From positions 248,248 through 312,247 of the forward strand of contig CAJTRM010000001.1 of the NCBI GenBank assembly GCA_910578865.1: a stretch of 64,000 bases of DNA, read 5' to 3'. The position numbers were made by a program, and so were the translations under genes. Under the pieces are notes generated by a model. The model was given only the letters and a program-made list of their open reading frames with translations, did no database searches and was not told the DNA's origin. Below, piece after piece: positions 8,266 through 17,087 of the stretch (its first letter is position 1; each line of letters opens with the position of its first letter). This DNA comes from an uncultured Dorea sp. (GTDB taxonomy: Bacteria > Bacillota_A > Clostridia > Lachnospirales > Lachnospiraceae).

Positions 8266-8303
8266 GGCCGCCTCCTTTACAATCCGAGGCGGCCTCATTT
8301 TTC
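8266..8303 (+). terminator. Intrinsic terminator/attenuator between cheR and cheB
   Basis: GGCCGCCTC (8266-8274) pairs perfectly with GAGGCGGCC (8286-8294) and is followed by TCATTTTTC. It lies inside an otherwise continuous co-directional run, so it probably reduces rather than stops transcription into cheB. Confidence 0.75.
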
Positions 8304-8340
8304 TATGTCATAATAGAATGCTTTAGGAAAGGATAATAAT

Positions 8341-9396
8341 ATGTATCAGAAAAAAATTAAAGTTTTGGTTGTAGATGATTCTGCTTTATTCCGTCAGATG
8401 ATCATTCAGCACCTGTCTGCACAACCCAATATTGAGGTTGTGGGCTATGCGATCAATGCCTTTGACGCAAGACAGAAGATTCCGCGTCTGCGTCCGGACG
8501 TCATTACAATGGATGTGGAAATGCCCGGTATGAACGGAATCGAGTTCTTAAAACAACTCCTTCCTACCAATCCATTGCCCGTAATTCTTGTATCCTCATT
8601 AAATCTGAGTGTATTTGACGCACTGTCTGCCGGCGCCGTTGATTTTGTACGCAAGCCTGATATGAGCCAGAGCAATTCCAAAGAGCTGTTTTTCTCTGCC
8701 CTTGCTTCCAAAGTCAACACCGCATCTGTCGCTAAGGTACGTATCGGAAGACCTGCGCCTGCGGCGCCTGAGCAGCCTGCGGCCAGCAAGCCGATGCCGT
8801 TTCCGCCTCTTTCACGGAATGTACTGGATTCTACAATTATCGGAATCGGTGCATCCACCGGCGGTACCGAAGCAACTCTTGCCGTATTAAAGGAACTCCC
8901 TGCGGATATTCCGGGCATTGTTATCACCCAGCATATGCCGGAAGGGTTTACTACGATGTATGCACAGCGTCTGAACCGTCTCTGTGCTATGGAAGTAAGA
9001 GAAGCCAAAAACGGAGATGTTATACGTCCCGGCCTTGCGCTTCTCGCACCCGGCGGCCTTCAGATGGAAGTGGTCCGCTCTGCCTCCGGATATACCGTCC
9101 AGTGCAGGCAGGCCGAAAAGGTCAGCGGGCATGCTCCTTCTGTTGATGTCCTGTTTTCGTCAATCGCAAAAAATGTATCGATCCGCAAGGTCGGGATCAT
9201 CATGACCGGTATGGGAAGGGACGGCGCAGACGGACTTCTCAGAATGCGTCAGAAAGGTGCATTCACCATTGGCCAGGATAAGGAATCCTGCGTCGTATAT
9301 GGCATGCCGATGGTAGCTTACAATATAGGAGCCGTATGTACACAGGCTTCCTGCAATAATATCTCCTCCGTTTTGATGAATCATTTGAAAAAATAG
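8341..9396 (+). CDS. cheB: Protein-glutamate methylesterase/deamidase CheB
   Basis: 351 residues. Removes receptor methyl esters and deamidates glutamines; activated by phosphorylation from CheA. The receiver domain (1-120) has VVDDSALFR and the phospho-acceptor Asp58 in TMDVEMPGMNG. A Pro/Ala linker (about 138-155) leads to the esterase domain with the nucleophile in GIGASTGG (about 167-174), TQHMPEGF (about 196) and IMTGMGRDGADG (about 285-296), which together supply the Ser-His-Asp triad. RBS is AGGAAAGG. The preceding terminator-like hairpin could set its level below that of CheR. Confidence 0.96.
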   Translation: MYQKKIKVLVVDDSALFRQMIIQHLSAQPNIEVVGYAINAFDARQKIPRLRPDVITMDVEMPGMNGIEFLKQLLPTNPLPVILVSSLNLSVFDALSAGAVDFVRKPDMSQSNSKELFFSALASKVNTASVAKVRIGRPAPAAPEQPAASKPMPFPPLSRNVLDSTIIGIGASTGGTEATLAVLKELPADIPGIVITQHMPEGFTTMYAQRLNRLCAMEVREAKNGDVIRPGLALLAPGGLQMEVVRSASGYTVQCRQAEKVSGHAPSVDVLFSSIAKNVSIRKVGIIMTGMGRDGADGLLRMRQKGAFTIGQDKESCVVYGMPMVAYNIGAVCTQASCNNISSVLMNHLKK

Positions 9397-9399
9397 CGT

Positions 9400-9425
9400 T
9401 AACATTTCTGTTGTTGTGCCGATAA
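9400..9425 (+). promoter_or_regulatory. Sigma-28 promoter upstream of flgM
   Basis: TAAC (9400-9403), a 14-nt spacer and a perfect GCCGATAA (9418-9425). It drives flgM and the hook-filament junction genes, giving the usual loop in which sigma-28 makes its own anti-sigma factor. Confidence 0.85.
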
Positions 9426-9495
9426 ATATAATATAAACATTAACTGTTTATTTTGGGGAACATACTAATACACGCTATATGAAAGGAAGCCCAGT

Positions 9496-9807
9496 ATGAA
9501 AATAACTACAAATAATGTACTAAAAAATTATACGGAACTGCGTCCTCTTACAAAAGAGAACCATGCATCCGGCGCCTCAGCAGACATTGGGCATAATTTT
9601 GATGCGGTTACGATACAGTCCGACCCAAGAAAACTTGAAGAGCATGCATTTGCAAAAGCTGTCCGTCAGGAAATCTCTTCTGATATTTCAAAAACGGCTA
9701 CAGATCAGCAGCTTCAGGAACTAAAGTCCCGAATCGCATCAAACACCTATCACATTGATCCGCATGCTATTGCAGCCAGAATGCTTTTGATCGGGGAGGG
9801 TGCATAG
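9496..9807 (+). CDS. flgM: Anti-sigma-28 factor FlgM
   Basis: 103 residues, small and hydrophilic with an unstructured first half, typical of FlgM. Its C-terminal half (QELKSRIASNTYHIDPHAIAARML) matches the FlgM helices that clamp the motility sigma factor, including the Y-x-(I/V)-(D/N)-P-x-x-I-A-x-x-(I/M)-L pattern. FlgM is exported when the hook is finished, freeing sigma-28 for filament genes. ATG at 9496 follows GAAAGGAAG. It sits directly behind a perfect sigma-28 -10 box and two bases before flgN. Confidence 0.9.
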   Translation: MKITTNNVLKNYTELRPLTKENHASGASADIGHNFDAVTIQSDPRKLEEHAFAKAVRQEISSDISKTATDQQLQELKSRIASNTYHIDPHAIAARMLLIGEGA

Positions 9808-9809
9808 GG

Positions 9810-10277
9810 ATGAATGAATATTCATTTTTTATTGAGATCATAAAAGAATTTATCCAGCTTTTTGAAGCTCTCGTCTCTGTGGAGCAGACAAAGCTGGATG
9901 CTGCTGTAAATAATAAGGTGTCTTTTGTGGAAGAATGCATGAACAAAGAACAGGCCGCCGTGCTCAAGTTGAAAGGGCTGGAACAGAAGCGAGAGGCCGC
10001 ACAGAAAGAGCTTGGGCTGGAAGGGCTTACCTTTCGTCAGATTCTTGAGAATGTTCCGGAAAATGTACGGTCTGAACTGAGCCCTCTCTTTGACCGGCTC
10101 TCTGAATTGGTGCAAAATTTTCAATCCGTCAGTGACAGCGCAAAGGACATCATTGAGCTGAATCTGCACATGATCCAGTCAGCAATTGTCTCTAAAGAGG
10201 CTGTGCCGCCTGCTTCTTCTGAAAGCAAAAATAATAATAAAAACGGCCCTGCACATTTTACCAGTCGTTCAGTTTAA
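9810..10277 (+). CDS. flgN: FlgN-family chaperone for FlgK and FlgL
   Basis: 155 residues, almost entirely helical with long coiled-coil stretches (FEALVSVEQTKLDAAV, EECMNKEQAAVLKLKG, QKREAAQKELGL) as in FlgN/FlgN-like export chaperones. These proteins hold the hook-associated proteins FlgK and FlgL in the cytoplasm until secretion. The position immediately before flgK and two bases after flgM is the conserved Firmicutes order. The last 25 residues are Ser/Asn-rich and disordered. Confidence 0.88.
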   Translation: MNEYSFFIEIIKEFIQLFEALVSVEQTKLDAAVNNKVSFVEECMNKEQAAVLKLKGLEQKREAAQKELGLEGLTFRQILENVPENVRSELSPLFDRLSELVQNFQSVSDSAKDIIELNLHMIQSAIVSKEAVPPASSESKNNNKNGPAHFTSRSV

Positions 10278-10298
10278 TTGATTTAGGAGGAATATATT

Positions 10299-11882
10299 AT
10301 GATACGTTCTACATTTGGCGGATTCACTACTGCACAGCTTGCCATGGCTGCCAGCCAGCGTGCTTTGGATGTGACCGGACAGAATATTGCTAATATTAAC
10401 ACAGAGGGTTATACAAGACAGCGTCTTGATATTGCCAGTCTGAACACCCGAAGCGGAAATGTATATAATGGCATGAAAGATATTCATGTAGGTTATGGTG
10501 TTGAGATGACAGGGGTTTCACAGCTTCGTGATCCGTTCCTTGATGCACAGTACCGTTCCCAGATCTCAAAATTGGGAACAACAGACGGCCAGGCTGCCGG
10601 ACTTGAAAAGCTGGCTGATATTTTTGACGAGACTACAACAGAGGGTGTCCGCAATGCCCTGGTCCAGATTACAAGTGCTATTGATACCTACAACAATATG
10701 CAGGTCGGAAATCAGGAATTTGATACTATGGTCCGCGCCAACATGCAGATTCTTCTGAACCTGTTCCATGAAAATGCTACAAGGCTTCAAGACATCCGTG
10801 ATGATGTAGGGCAGGGGTTCGAGACAACCGACGTAGCAGACCTTAATAAAATTCTGGAAAATATCTCCAACCTGAATACAAGCATTAAAAACAGTCAGGT
10901 TGTAGGCAATCCTGCACTGGAGCTGCAGGATGAGCGCAATAAGCTTGTGGATGAGCTCGCAAGCTATCTGCCGATTGAAGTCAAATACTGGGATAAAGAA
11001 GTTGGTCCCGGCGTTTCCGTTGAAGTTATGGATGTATACTTTGTAGATACAAACGGCCAGAAACATTCCCTTGTTTCTGATGCTTTACACGGATATTTCA
11101 ACGCAGATGTCGGTGCCGACAGCGCTAAGCTGACCTTATACGATGCAAAAGGCAATCTTGGTTTTAACGTTACCAACATTCTCGGAAACGGTACCCTGAA
11201 AGGTACGCTGGATTTCATAAATAAACAGGGAGATTTCGACGGCAGCGACTTTAAAGGTATTGGCTATTATGAAAAATCACTGGATACTCTGGTAGATAAA
11301 TTTGCCAAAGTGTTCAATGAACTTAACAAGAAACCTCTGCTGAATGCTGACGGGACCGTACAGCGTGATCCGGCTACCAATGATATTCTTTTTGAAGATG
11401 CGCCTTTATTTGAGACGACAGACGGCAGTACCACCTTTACTGCGTCAAACATCAGGATTTCTGCCGACTGGATCAATGGAAATTACGGACTGACAACCTC
11501 CATTACTCCGGGAGCAGACGGCAAGATTCCTTCCGGCGGAAATGATAATCTGCTGAGGATGATAGATGCTTTAAAGGCTGATCAGTCATTTGAATATAAT
11601 GGCCTGCAGTTCTTTAAAGGCAGTTTTTACAGTTGTTTTGCCAATATTGAAAGCACGCTCGGTGTAGATACAAAATCTGCCCAGACGACTCTCACAAATC
11701 AGATATCTGTATTAAATCAGACTTCCAACTCAAGAGATGCCGTATCCGGAGTACAGCTGGATGAAGAAGGTATGAATCTGATGCATTATAATCAGTCTTA
11801 TACCGCAGCTGCAAGACTTATGACAACTCTGGATGAAGCACTTGATACTCTGATCAACAGAACCGGCGTAGTCGGACGATAA
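10299..11882 (+). CDS. flgK: Flagellar hook-associated protein 1 FlgK
   Basis: 527 residues. Forms the first hook-filament junction ring. N-terminal rod/hook signature TTAQLAMAASQRALDVTGQN and NINTEGYTRQRLD (about 29-41), long helical D1 region, variable middle, and C-terminal helix ending SYTAAARLMTTLDEALDTLI. No signal peptide, as expected for a type III export substrate. AGGAGG precedes ATG at 10299. Length is within the family range. Confidence 0.96.
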   Translation: MIRSTFGGFTTAQLAMAASQRALDVTGQNIANINTEGYTRQRLDIASLNTRSGNVYNGMKDIHVGYGVEMTGVSQLRDPFLDAQYRSQISKLGTTDGQAAGLEKLADIFDETTTEGVRNALVQITSAIDTYNNMQVGNQEFDTMVRANMQILLNLFHENATRLQDIRDDVGQGFETTDVADLNKILENISNLNTSIKNSQVVGNPALELQDERNKLVDELASYLPIEVKYWDKEVGPGVSVEVMDVYFVDTNGQKHSLVSDALHGYFNADVGADSAKLTLYDAKGNLGFNVTNILGNGTLKGTLDFINKQGDFDGSDFKGIGYYEKSLDTLVDKFAKVFNELNKKPLLNADGTVQRDPATNDILFEDAPLFETTDGSTTFTASNIRISADWINGNYGLTTSITPGADGKIPSGGNDNLLRMIDALKADQSFEYNGLQFFKGSFYSCFANIESTLGVDTKSAQTTLTNQISVLNQTSNSRDAVSGVQLDEEGMNLMHYNQSYTAAARLMTTLDEALDTLINRTGVVGR

Positions 11883-11898
11883 GAGGAGGTAATATAAC

Positions 11899-12918
11899 AT
11901 GAGAATCACAACAAATGCAATTTTAAGAAATTATAAATCTAATCTTGCCACTTCTTTATCCAACCTGGATCTGGCAAGAACCAAGGTTATGACCGGCCGT
12001 AATTTTAACAGTACGGCCGAAGATCCGGCCAGCGCTCTCCGTGCCGCAACATTAGAGAGAAAGTACATGCGTAACAAAGACTACCTGAATACGGTTAAGG
12101 ATGCACAGTCTTTTCAGGATGCACAGGAAGATGCTTCTATGCAGATCAGTGATATTGCACTGACCCTCACAAAACGTTACGGCCTTGAAGCCTTAAACGG
12201 CACAAACAAATCTTCTGAGACAAGACAGACTTACGCCGATGCATGGCGCGGAGCCCAGAAAAGCATGCTTCTGAGTCTGAATGCCACATATGAAGATAAT
12301 TATGTATTTGCGGGCAGCGACAGCAAAGAACCTCCTTTCTCTATGGGAAAAAATGCTGCAGGCGAAGAGACACTGTTTTTCAGAGGTATTGATGTAAATT
12401 CTACAGATCCTGATGATATTGCTAAATTAGAGGGATTTTCCAAGGAAACTGTATATGTGGATCTTGGATTCGGCCTTTCCATTGACGGCAATGGTACTGT
12501 GGAACCTTCCAGTGCTTTTAATACCAGTCTTCCCGGAATTAATGTCATAGGATATGGCCAGGATCAAAACGGCACAGCCAAGAATATGGTTGTTCTTGCC
12601 GGACAGATTGCTGATGCACTGGAGGCTGAACCATTTGATGAAGCAGAGTACACGAAACTTTTGAATGCTTTTGAGGGCGGACGTAATAAGGTTCTGGAAC
12701 AGGTGACTGTACTCGGAACACAGACCGAGTTCCTTACCGCTACCAAGGAGCGTCTGGAATCAACAGACATTCGTCTGTCTACACAGATTGACAACATTGT
12801 GAATGTCGACATGGCCGGTGCGATTACCGATTTCTCATGGGCTCAATATGCATATAACGCCGCATTAAAAGTCGGTACTAATATTTTATCACCATCATTT
12901 ATAGACTTTATGAATTAA
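11899..12918 (+). CDS. flgL: Flagellar hook-associated protein 3 FlgL
   Basis: 339 residues. Second junction protein between hook and filament, flagellin-related. N-terminus RITTNAILRNYKSNLATSL and KVMTGRNFNSTAEDPASAL correspond to the flagellin-like D0/D1 helices; the C-terminal helix (ITDFSWAQYAYNAALKVG) closes the coiled coil. It starts 16 bp after flgK with AGAGGAGG. Interestingly, FlgL and FlgM begin with similar residues (RITTNAILRNY and KITTNNVLKNY), which may reflect shared export-signal features. Confidence 0.95.
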   Translation: MRITTNAILRNYKSNLATSLSNLDLARTKVMTGRNFNSTAEDPASALRAATLERKYMRNKDYLNTVKDAQSFQDAQEDASMQISDIALTLTKRYGLEALNGTNKSSETRQTYADAWRGAQKSMLLSLNATYEDNYVFAGSDSKEPPFSMGKNAAGEETLFFRGIDVNSTDPDDIAKLEGFSKETVYVDLGFGLSIDGNGTVEPSSAFNTSLPGINVIGYGQDQNGTAKNMVVLAGQIADALEAEPFDEAEYTKLLNAFEGGRNKVLEQVTVLGTQTEFLTATKERLESTDIRLSTQIDNIVNVDMAGAITDFSWAQYAYNAALKVGTNILSPSFIDFMN

Positions 12919-12957
12919 ATGCGTTGACCATACTATTTTATAAAGGAGGGAAATTAT

Positions 12958-13563
12958 ATGGAACAGCTCATTAAAATAACTACTGTCCCCATTCAGTACA
13001 CCATAAAAGTTAATAGAGCCAGACTGGAGCATCACAGTTCCAAAGCTGAACTGGAGATCAGCAGAAACAAGGGAGGGCTTTCTATAAAAAGCCGTCCTGT
13101 AAAATTGAACCTGGATTCATTTGAAGCCAGAAATTCTGTTGTGCCTACAACAGTAAGAAGCGTGAAGCAGACAGCACAGAAGGGAAAAGAAGCTGCTTAT
13201 AGTGCAACGGCACAGTTTGCCCAGGAAGGCCATCTTATGGTAAACGCTAAAATAGGTGACGATGTCCTGTCAAATATCTTTGCACAGAGGAGCGCTGCGC
13301 CTACCGGGGATTTTGAATTGGGATTTATTCCGAACGAACCTGTAAACATTGATTATCAGGCGCCGGATCTTACCATCAATTATGAGATGGATAAACTTAA
13401 TTTTGATTTGAAAATCGCAAATGGAAATTTTGAATTTATCCCGGGCAATATTGAAATGTCCATTACTCAGCACCCTGATATTATGATTGAATATATCGGC
13501 GGCCCGATCTATGTTCCGCCCAGTGCTGATCCAAATTACGAGCCAATAGATGTAAGGGTTTAA
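12958..13563 (+). CDS. DUF6470 (YviE-like) flagellar-locus protein
   Basis: 201 residues, soluble, no signal peptide. It has the pattern of the YviE/DUF6470 family that sits between flgL and fliW in many Firmicutes: an N-terminal strand pattern (QLIKITTVPIQYTI), then KAELEISRNKGGL and a C-terminal beta-rich half ending in a Pro-rich tail. Function in the family is unknown; the conserved place suggests a role in filament assembly or the FliW/CsrA loop. RBS AAAGGAGGG. Its last codons form the left arm of a terminator hairpin. Confidence 0.8.
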   Translation: MEQLIKITTVPIQYTIKVNRARLEHHSSKAELEISRNKGGLSIKSRPVKLNLDSFEARNSVVPTTVRSVKQTAQKGKEAAYSATAQFAQEGHLMVNAKIGDDVLSNIFAQRSAAPTGDFELGFIPNEPVNIDYQAPDLTINYEMDKLNFDLKIANGNFEFIPGNIEMSITQHPDIMIEYIGGPIYVPPSADPNYEPIDVRV

Positions 13564-13579
13564 AAAAACCCTTACTTTT
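13552..13579 (+). terminator. Intrinsic terminator/attenuator between DUF6470 and fliW
   Basis: GTAAGGGTTT (13552-13561) pairs perfectly with AAACCCTTAC (13566-13575) around an AAAA loop and is followed by TTTTATTAT. The stem includes the DUF6470 stop codon, so ribosomes finishing that gene would hinder its folding. Confidence 0.75.
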
Positions 13580-13602
13580 ATTATACAAGGAGGTATCATA
13601 CA

Positions 13603-14049
13603 TTGAATATAAATGCAAAATATTTTGGTCCTGTAGACTATGAGGAAGATGAGATCATCCACATCCCCGGCGGGTTAATCGGATTTGACAGTTATACCAA
13701 ATATCTTCCTCTGCCGTTCCATGAGGAGGATGATTCCCTTATTTCTCTCCAGAGCCTGGATGAGGGCGATCTTTCCTTTATCCTTATGAACCCGTTCGGG
13801 ATCTGTCCGGATTATGCTCCGCAGCTTTCCGATCAGGATATGAAGGATCTTGAGGCCGGCTCTGAGGAAGATCTTGTCTACTATGTAATCAGTGTCATCC
13901 GGGATACGATTGCCGACTCGACAGTCAATCTGAAGGCTCCTCTTGTCATCAATGCAATAAACCGGCATGCGAAACAGGTAATCCTGGATCAGCCGGAATA
14001 CACATTCCGGCATACTCTGGGCAAATTAGAAACAAAGAAGGAGGACTAG
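13603..14049 (+). CDS. fliW: Flagellar assembly factor FliW (TTG start)
   Basis: 148 residues. FliW binds either flagellin or CsrA: free FliW sequesters CsrA, relieving repression of flagellin translation. Family motifs: KYFGPVDYEEDEIIHIPGGLIGF at the N-terminus, SLQSLDEGDLSFILMNPF in the middle and the C-terminal LKAPLVINAINRHAKQVIL. The start is TTG at 13603, supported by AAGGAGGT at 13588-13595; no ATG fits. It ends four bases before csrA, consistent with linked production. The terminator-like hairpin just upstream may hold its level low. Confidence 0.95.
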   Translation: MNINAKYFGPVDYEEDEIIHIPGGLIGFDSYTKYLPLPFHEEDDSLISLQSLDEGDLSFILMNPFGICPDYAPQLSDQDMKDLEAGSEEDLVYYVISVIRDTIADSTVNLKAPLVINAINRHAKQVILDQPEYTFRHTLGKLETKKED

Positions 14050-14053
14050 CATT

Positions 14054-14278
14054 ATGCTCATACTTCAGCGCCGGAAGGGTCAGTCCCTTTCTATAAACGA
14101 TAATATTACTCTGACAGTCGTAGATACAGGTTCTGACTGGGTAAAGCTTGCAATTGATGCGCCAAAAGAAGTTCCGATTCTGCGTTCTGAATTAAAGGAA
14201 GCCGCCGCGGAAAACCAGCAGGCCTCCCAAACTGTTCCGACACATGTACTGGATGACCTTATAAAGCACAAACCATAG
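14054..14278 (+). CDS. csrA: Translational regulator CsrA
   Basis: 74 residues. Dimeric RNA-binding protein recognising GGA in hairpin loops. Core strands LILQRRKGQSLSIN and VKLAIDAPKEVPILRSEL are complete and the RNA-contacting Arg44 is kept. The C-terminal tail (about 49-74) is longer and more polar than in enterobacterial CsrA, as is common in flagellated Firmicutes. AAGGAGG overlaps the end of fliW. Likely main target: the flagellin leader at 690-727. Confidence 0.95.
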   Translation: MLILQRRKGQSLSINDNITLTVVDTGSDWVKLAIDAPKEVPILRSELKEAAAENQQASQTVPTHVLDDLIKHKP

Positions 14279-14300
14279 TCCCTGTACCTGAATACATCAA

Positions 14301-14340
14301 GAGCCCCGGGTGTAAATATTCTAATTTACATCCGGGGCTC
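14301..14340. terminator. Bidirectional terminator between csrA and purC
   Basis: A 17-bp stem (14301-14317 with 14324-14340; one G-T type mismatch) beginning GAGCCCCGG with a 6-nt loop, in the 74 bp between converging csrA and purC. T-runs are weak on both sides, but the stem is strong. Confidence 0.75.
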
Positions 14341-14352
14341 TCTGCTTACTCT

Positions 14353-15225
14353 TTATTCTAATGCCTCTCCGGTCAGCATCTCATAACCCTGCAGATACTT
14401 TCCGATCGTTTTTTCCACGATCTCCTCCGGAAGTGTCCAGTCATTGTCCGGATTCTCCTTCAGCCAGTCACGGGCAAACTGTTTGTCAAAGGATGGCTGT
14501 CCATGTCCTGCCTCATACCCTTCCACCGGCCAGAAGCGGGAGCTGTCAGGTGTGAGCATCTCATCTCCGATCACAATATTGCCTTCTTCATCCAGACCAA
14601 ACTCAAACTTAGTGTCTGCAATGATGATTCCCTTAGCAAGAGCATATTCCGCACACTTCTTATATAACGCAATGGTATAATCACGAAGCTTCTCTGCATA
14701 TTCCCTTCCTTTTCCCGGGAAATGCTTTTCCAGATGGTCGATACTCTGCTCAAAAGAAATATTTTCATCATGATCTCCGATCTCCGCCTTTGTAGACGGC
14801 GTGTAGATAGGCTCAGGCAGCTTATCAGATTCCTTTAACCCCTCCGGAAGTTCAATTCCGCACACCTTTCCGGTCTTCTGGTAGCTCGCCCATCCGCTTC
14901 CTGTGATGTAGCCGCGCACAATACACTCAACCGGCAGCATCTGGAGCTTACGGCACATCATGCTGTTGCCGTCAAACTTCTCCTGCTGAAAGTATTCCGG
15001 CATATCTTTTACATCTACAGATATCATATGGTTTGGCAGAATATCCTTCGTCATATCAAACCAGAATCTGGACATCTGCGTAAGAACAGTACCCTTTTTC
15101 GTAATCTCATTTTTCAGAATTACATCAAAGCAGCTGATGCGGTCTGTCGCTACCATAATCAGGCTGTCGCCGTTATCATAAATCTCACGTACTTTACCTT
15201 CCTTGATTGGTCTCATCTCATTCAT
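14353..15225 (-). CDS. purC: SAICAR synthetase (phosphoribosylaminoimidazole-succinocarboxamide synthase)
   Basis: 290 residues. ATP-dependent joining of CAIR and aspartate in purine synthesis. Motifs: EGKVREIYDNGDSLIMVATDRISCFD (residues 8-33), VRGYITGSGWASYQ, LPEPIYTPSTKAEIGDHDENISF and DTKFEFG. The extended form (about 290 rather than 240 residues) is the eukaryote-like/long bacterial type. RBS is GAGGTGTGAAGG before ATG at 15225. It stands alone, without other pur genes beside it, 82 bp downstream of the ABC importer operon. Confidence 0.95.
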   Translation of the reverse strand: MNEMRPIKEGKVREIYDNGDSLIMVATDRISCFDVILKNEITKKGTVLTQMSRFWFDMTKDILPNHMISVDVKDMPEYFQQEKFDGNSMMCRKLQMLPVECIVRGYITGSGWASYQKTGKVCGIELPEGLKESDKLPEPIYTPSTKAEIGDHDENISFEQSIDHLEKHFPGKGREYAEKLRDYTIALYKKCAEYALAKGIIIADTKFEFGLDEEGNIVIGDEMLTPDSSRFWPVEGYEAGHGQPSFDKQFARDWLKENPDNDWTLPEEIVEKTIGKYLQGYEMLTGEALE

Positions 15226-15307
15226 CCTTCACACCTCGTATAATATTCATTAAAAACATATTAAACGTAACATTTTTCGTGCCGGATTGCAAGTGGAAGT
15301 TTGCGTT

Positions 15308-16114
15308 TTATTTCGTGAGCATCATGCGGTCATTGGCAAATTCGTTCCCGCTTGCCTCTTCAAATTTCTTTAAAAGGTCTGCCACCTTCAGACTTTCTTT
15401 TTCTTCCTGGCCCGCATCGTAAATAATCTTACCTTCGTGCATCATAATCAGACGGTTGCCGTGTGTCAGCGCATCTTTCATATTATGAGTTACCATCATT
15501 GCAGTCAGATGATGCTCTTTAATAATCTTATCAGACAATGCAAGTACCGTTGCCGCCGTCCTGGGGTCAAGGGCTGCCGTGTGTTCATCCAGCAAAAGGA
15601 GTCGGGGCTCCCTGAGGGCTGCCATGAGCAGCGTAATTGCCTGACGCTGTCCGCCGGACAACAGGCCTACCTTACTGCTAAGCCTTTCCTCCAGACCCAG
15701 CTCCAGCTCCTGCAGCTGTTTTTTAAATAATTCACGCTCTTTTTTCGTGATCCCCCAGCCAAGTCCCCGCCTTTGTCCTCGTCTTGCGGCAATTGCCATA
15801 TTATCTTCGATGGACATAGTTGCTGCCGTTCCGGTCATCGGATCCTGAAATACACGTCCAAGGCAGGATGCCCTTTTGTGTTCAGGCAGATCTGTAATAT
15901 CTTTCCCGTCCACGATAATGCTGCCCTGGTCTACCGGCCAGACGCCTGCGACTGCATTCAGCATCGTCGATTTGCCTGCACCGTTGCCGCCGATGATCGT
16001 GACAAAATCTCCCTCCTTCAGCTTAAGATTCACACCGTTCAGCGCTGCCTTCTCATTGATCGTCCCTTTATTAAATGTTTTATGGAGATTATTTATCTCT
16101 AACATATGTTCCAT
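15308..16114 (-). CDS. ABC transporter ATP-binding subunit (TrpXYZ-type importer)
   Basis: 268 residues. Energises uptake by the permease and lipoprotein encoded just upstream. Walker A GGNGAGKST (about 38-46), signature LSGGQRQ, Walker B LLLLDEHTA and the switch His in MMVTHNM are intact. RBS GGAGGAGGAG. It begins three bases after the permease stop, so translation is probably coupled. Most similar in layout to the ABC systems with PF04392-type binding proteins annotated as amino-acid (Trp/Tyr) importers. Confidence 0.92.
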   Translation of the reverse strand: MEHMLEINNLHKTFNKGTINEKAALNGVNLKLKEGDFVTIIGGNGAGKSTMLNAVAGVWPVDQGSIIVDGKDITDLPEHKRASCLGRVFQDPMTGTAATMSIEDNMAIAARRGQRRGLGWGITKKERELFKKQLQELELGLEERLSSKVGLLSGGQRQAITLLMAALREPRLLLLDEHTAALDPRTAATVLALSDKIIKEHHLTAMMVTHNMKDALTHGNRLIMMHEGKIIYDAGQEEKESLKVADLLKKFEEASGNEFANDRMMLTK

Positions 16115-16117
16115 AAC

Positions 16118-17056
16118 TCAGCTCCTCCTCCGCTTTACAGAATACTTATCCTTCAGATACGGTATAGCCAGGAAAATTGTTACAACGATCGCAGAAAATA
16201 ATTTCATATAATCCGAAGGCATCTTCAGCCAAAGTACAAGCGTATATGCAATATAGTAAAGAATCGCCCCGATAAATACAGTTGAGAGAGTATACGCGAA
16301 AGCAATCTTCCGTCCTGCACACAATCTTGTAAAAAGCACCTCACTGATGATCACCGCTGCCAGGCCGATTACGATTGCCCCGCGCCCGGAATTGACGTCC
16401 GCCGAGCCCTGATACTGTGCATATATCCCGCCGCTGAGTCCGACCAGTCCGTTTGAGATCATAAGGGCGATTACTTTCGTAATATTCGTATTAATGCCCT
16501 GTGCACGAGCCATCTGTTCGTTGCACCCGGTAGCACGGATCGCAGAACCGATCTCCGTGCCGAACATCCAGTAAACAATTGCCACCAGTGCAAGGCAGAT
16601 CAGAACCAGTCTGATAAAGAACCAATGACTGTCATTTGCAGACACGAACCGCAGAGACGCTACCAGTCCTTTCTGTCCGATACCGATGCTCTGATTGGCC
16701 TTGCCCATGATTCTTAAATTCACCGAATATAGTGATATCTGTGTCAGAATACTTGCCAGTATTCCCGGAATTCCCAGGGTTGTATGAAGAACACCTGTAA
16801 CCAGTCCTGCCAGCATTCCTGCCAGCGCTGCGAATATAAGTGATATTGCAGGATGCATACCGCCCTGTATCAGCATAACTGCCACAGCTCCCCCGGTCGC
16901 CAGGGTTCCATCCACCGTCAGATCCGGAAAATCCAGAATGCGGTAAGTCAGATATACGCCTAATGCCATAATCCCCCAGATCAGACCCTGAGCCACATTA
17001 CCTGGCAGGGCGCGTACCAGCGCCATCGGGTCCAATGCCGCAAAATAAGTCATCAT
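16118..17056 (-). CDS. ABC transporter permease (branched-chain/TrpY-like)
   Basis: 312 residues with about eight to nine hydrophobic segments, of the LivH/BPD_transp_2 type. Recognisable pieces: LIWGIMALGVYLTYRILDFPDLTVDGTLATGGAV, VTGVLHTTLGIPGILASILTQISLYSVNLRIMG and GSAIRATGCNEQMARAQGINT, the last being the cytoplasmic coupling loop. C-terminus is basic (KRRRS). It lies 31 bp after the binding-protein gene. One permease gene presumably forms a homodimer. Confidence 0.92.
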   Translation of the reverse strand: MMTYFAALDPMALVRALPGNVAQGLIWGIMALGVYLTYRILDFPDLTVDGTLATGGAVAVMLIQGGMHPAISLIFAALAGMLAGLVTGVLHTTLGIPGILASILTQISLYSVNLRIMGKANQSIGIGQKGLVASLRFVSANDSHWFFIRLVLICLALVAIVYWMFGTEIGSAIRATGCNEQMARAQGINTNITKVIALMISNGLVGLSGGIYAQYQGSADVNSGRGAIVIGLAAVIISEVLFTRLCAGRKIAFAYTLSTVFIGAILYYIAYTLVLWLKMPSDYMKLFSAIVVTIFLAIPYLKDKYSVKRRRS

Positions 17057-17087
17057 TTCTCTATTTCCTTTCTACTGAACTTCTCTC

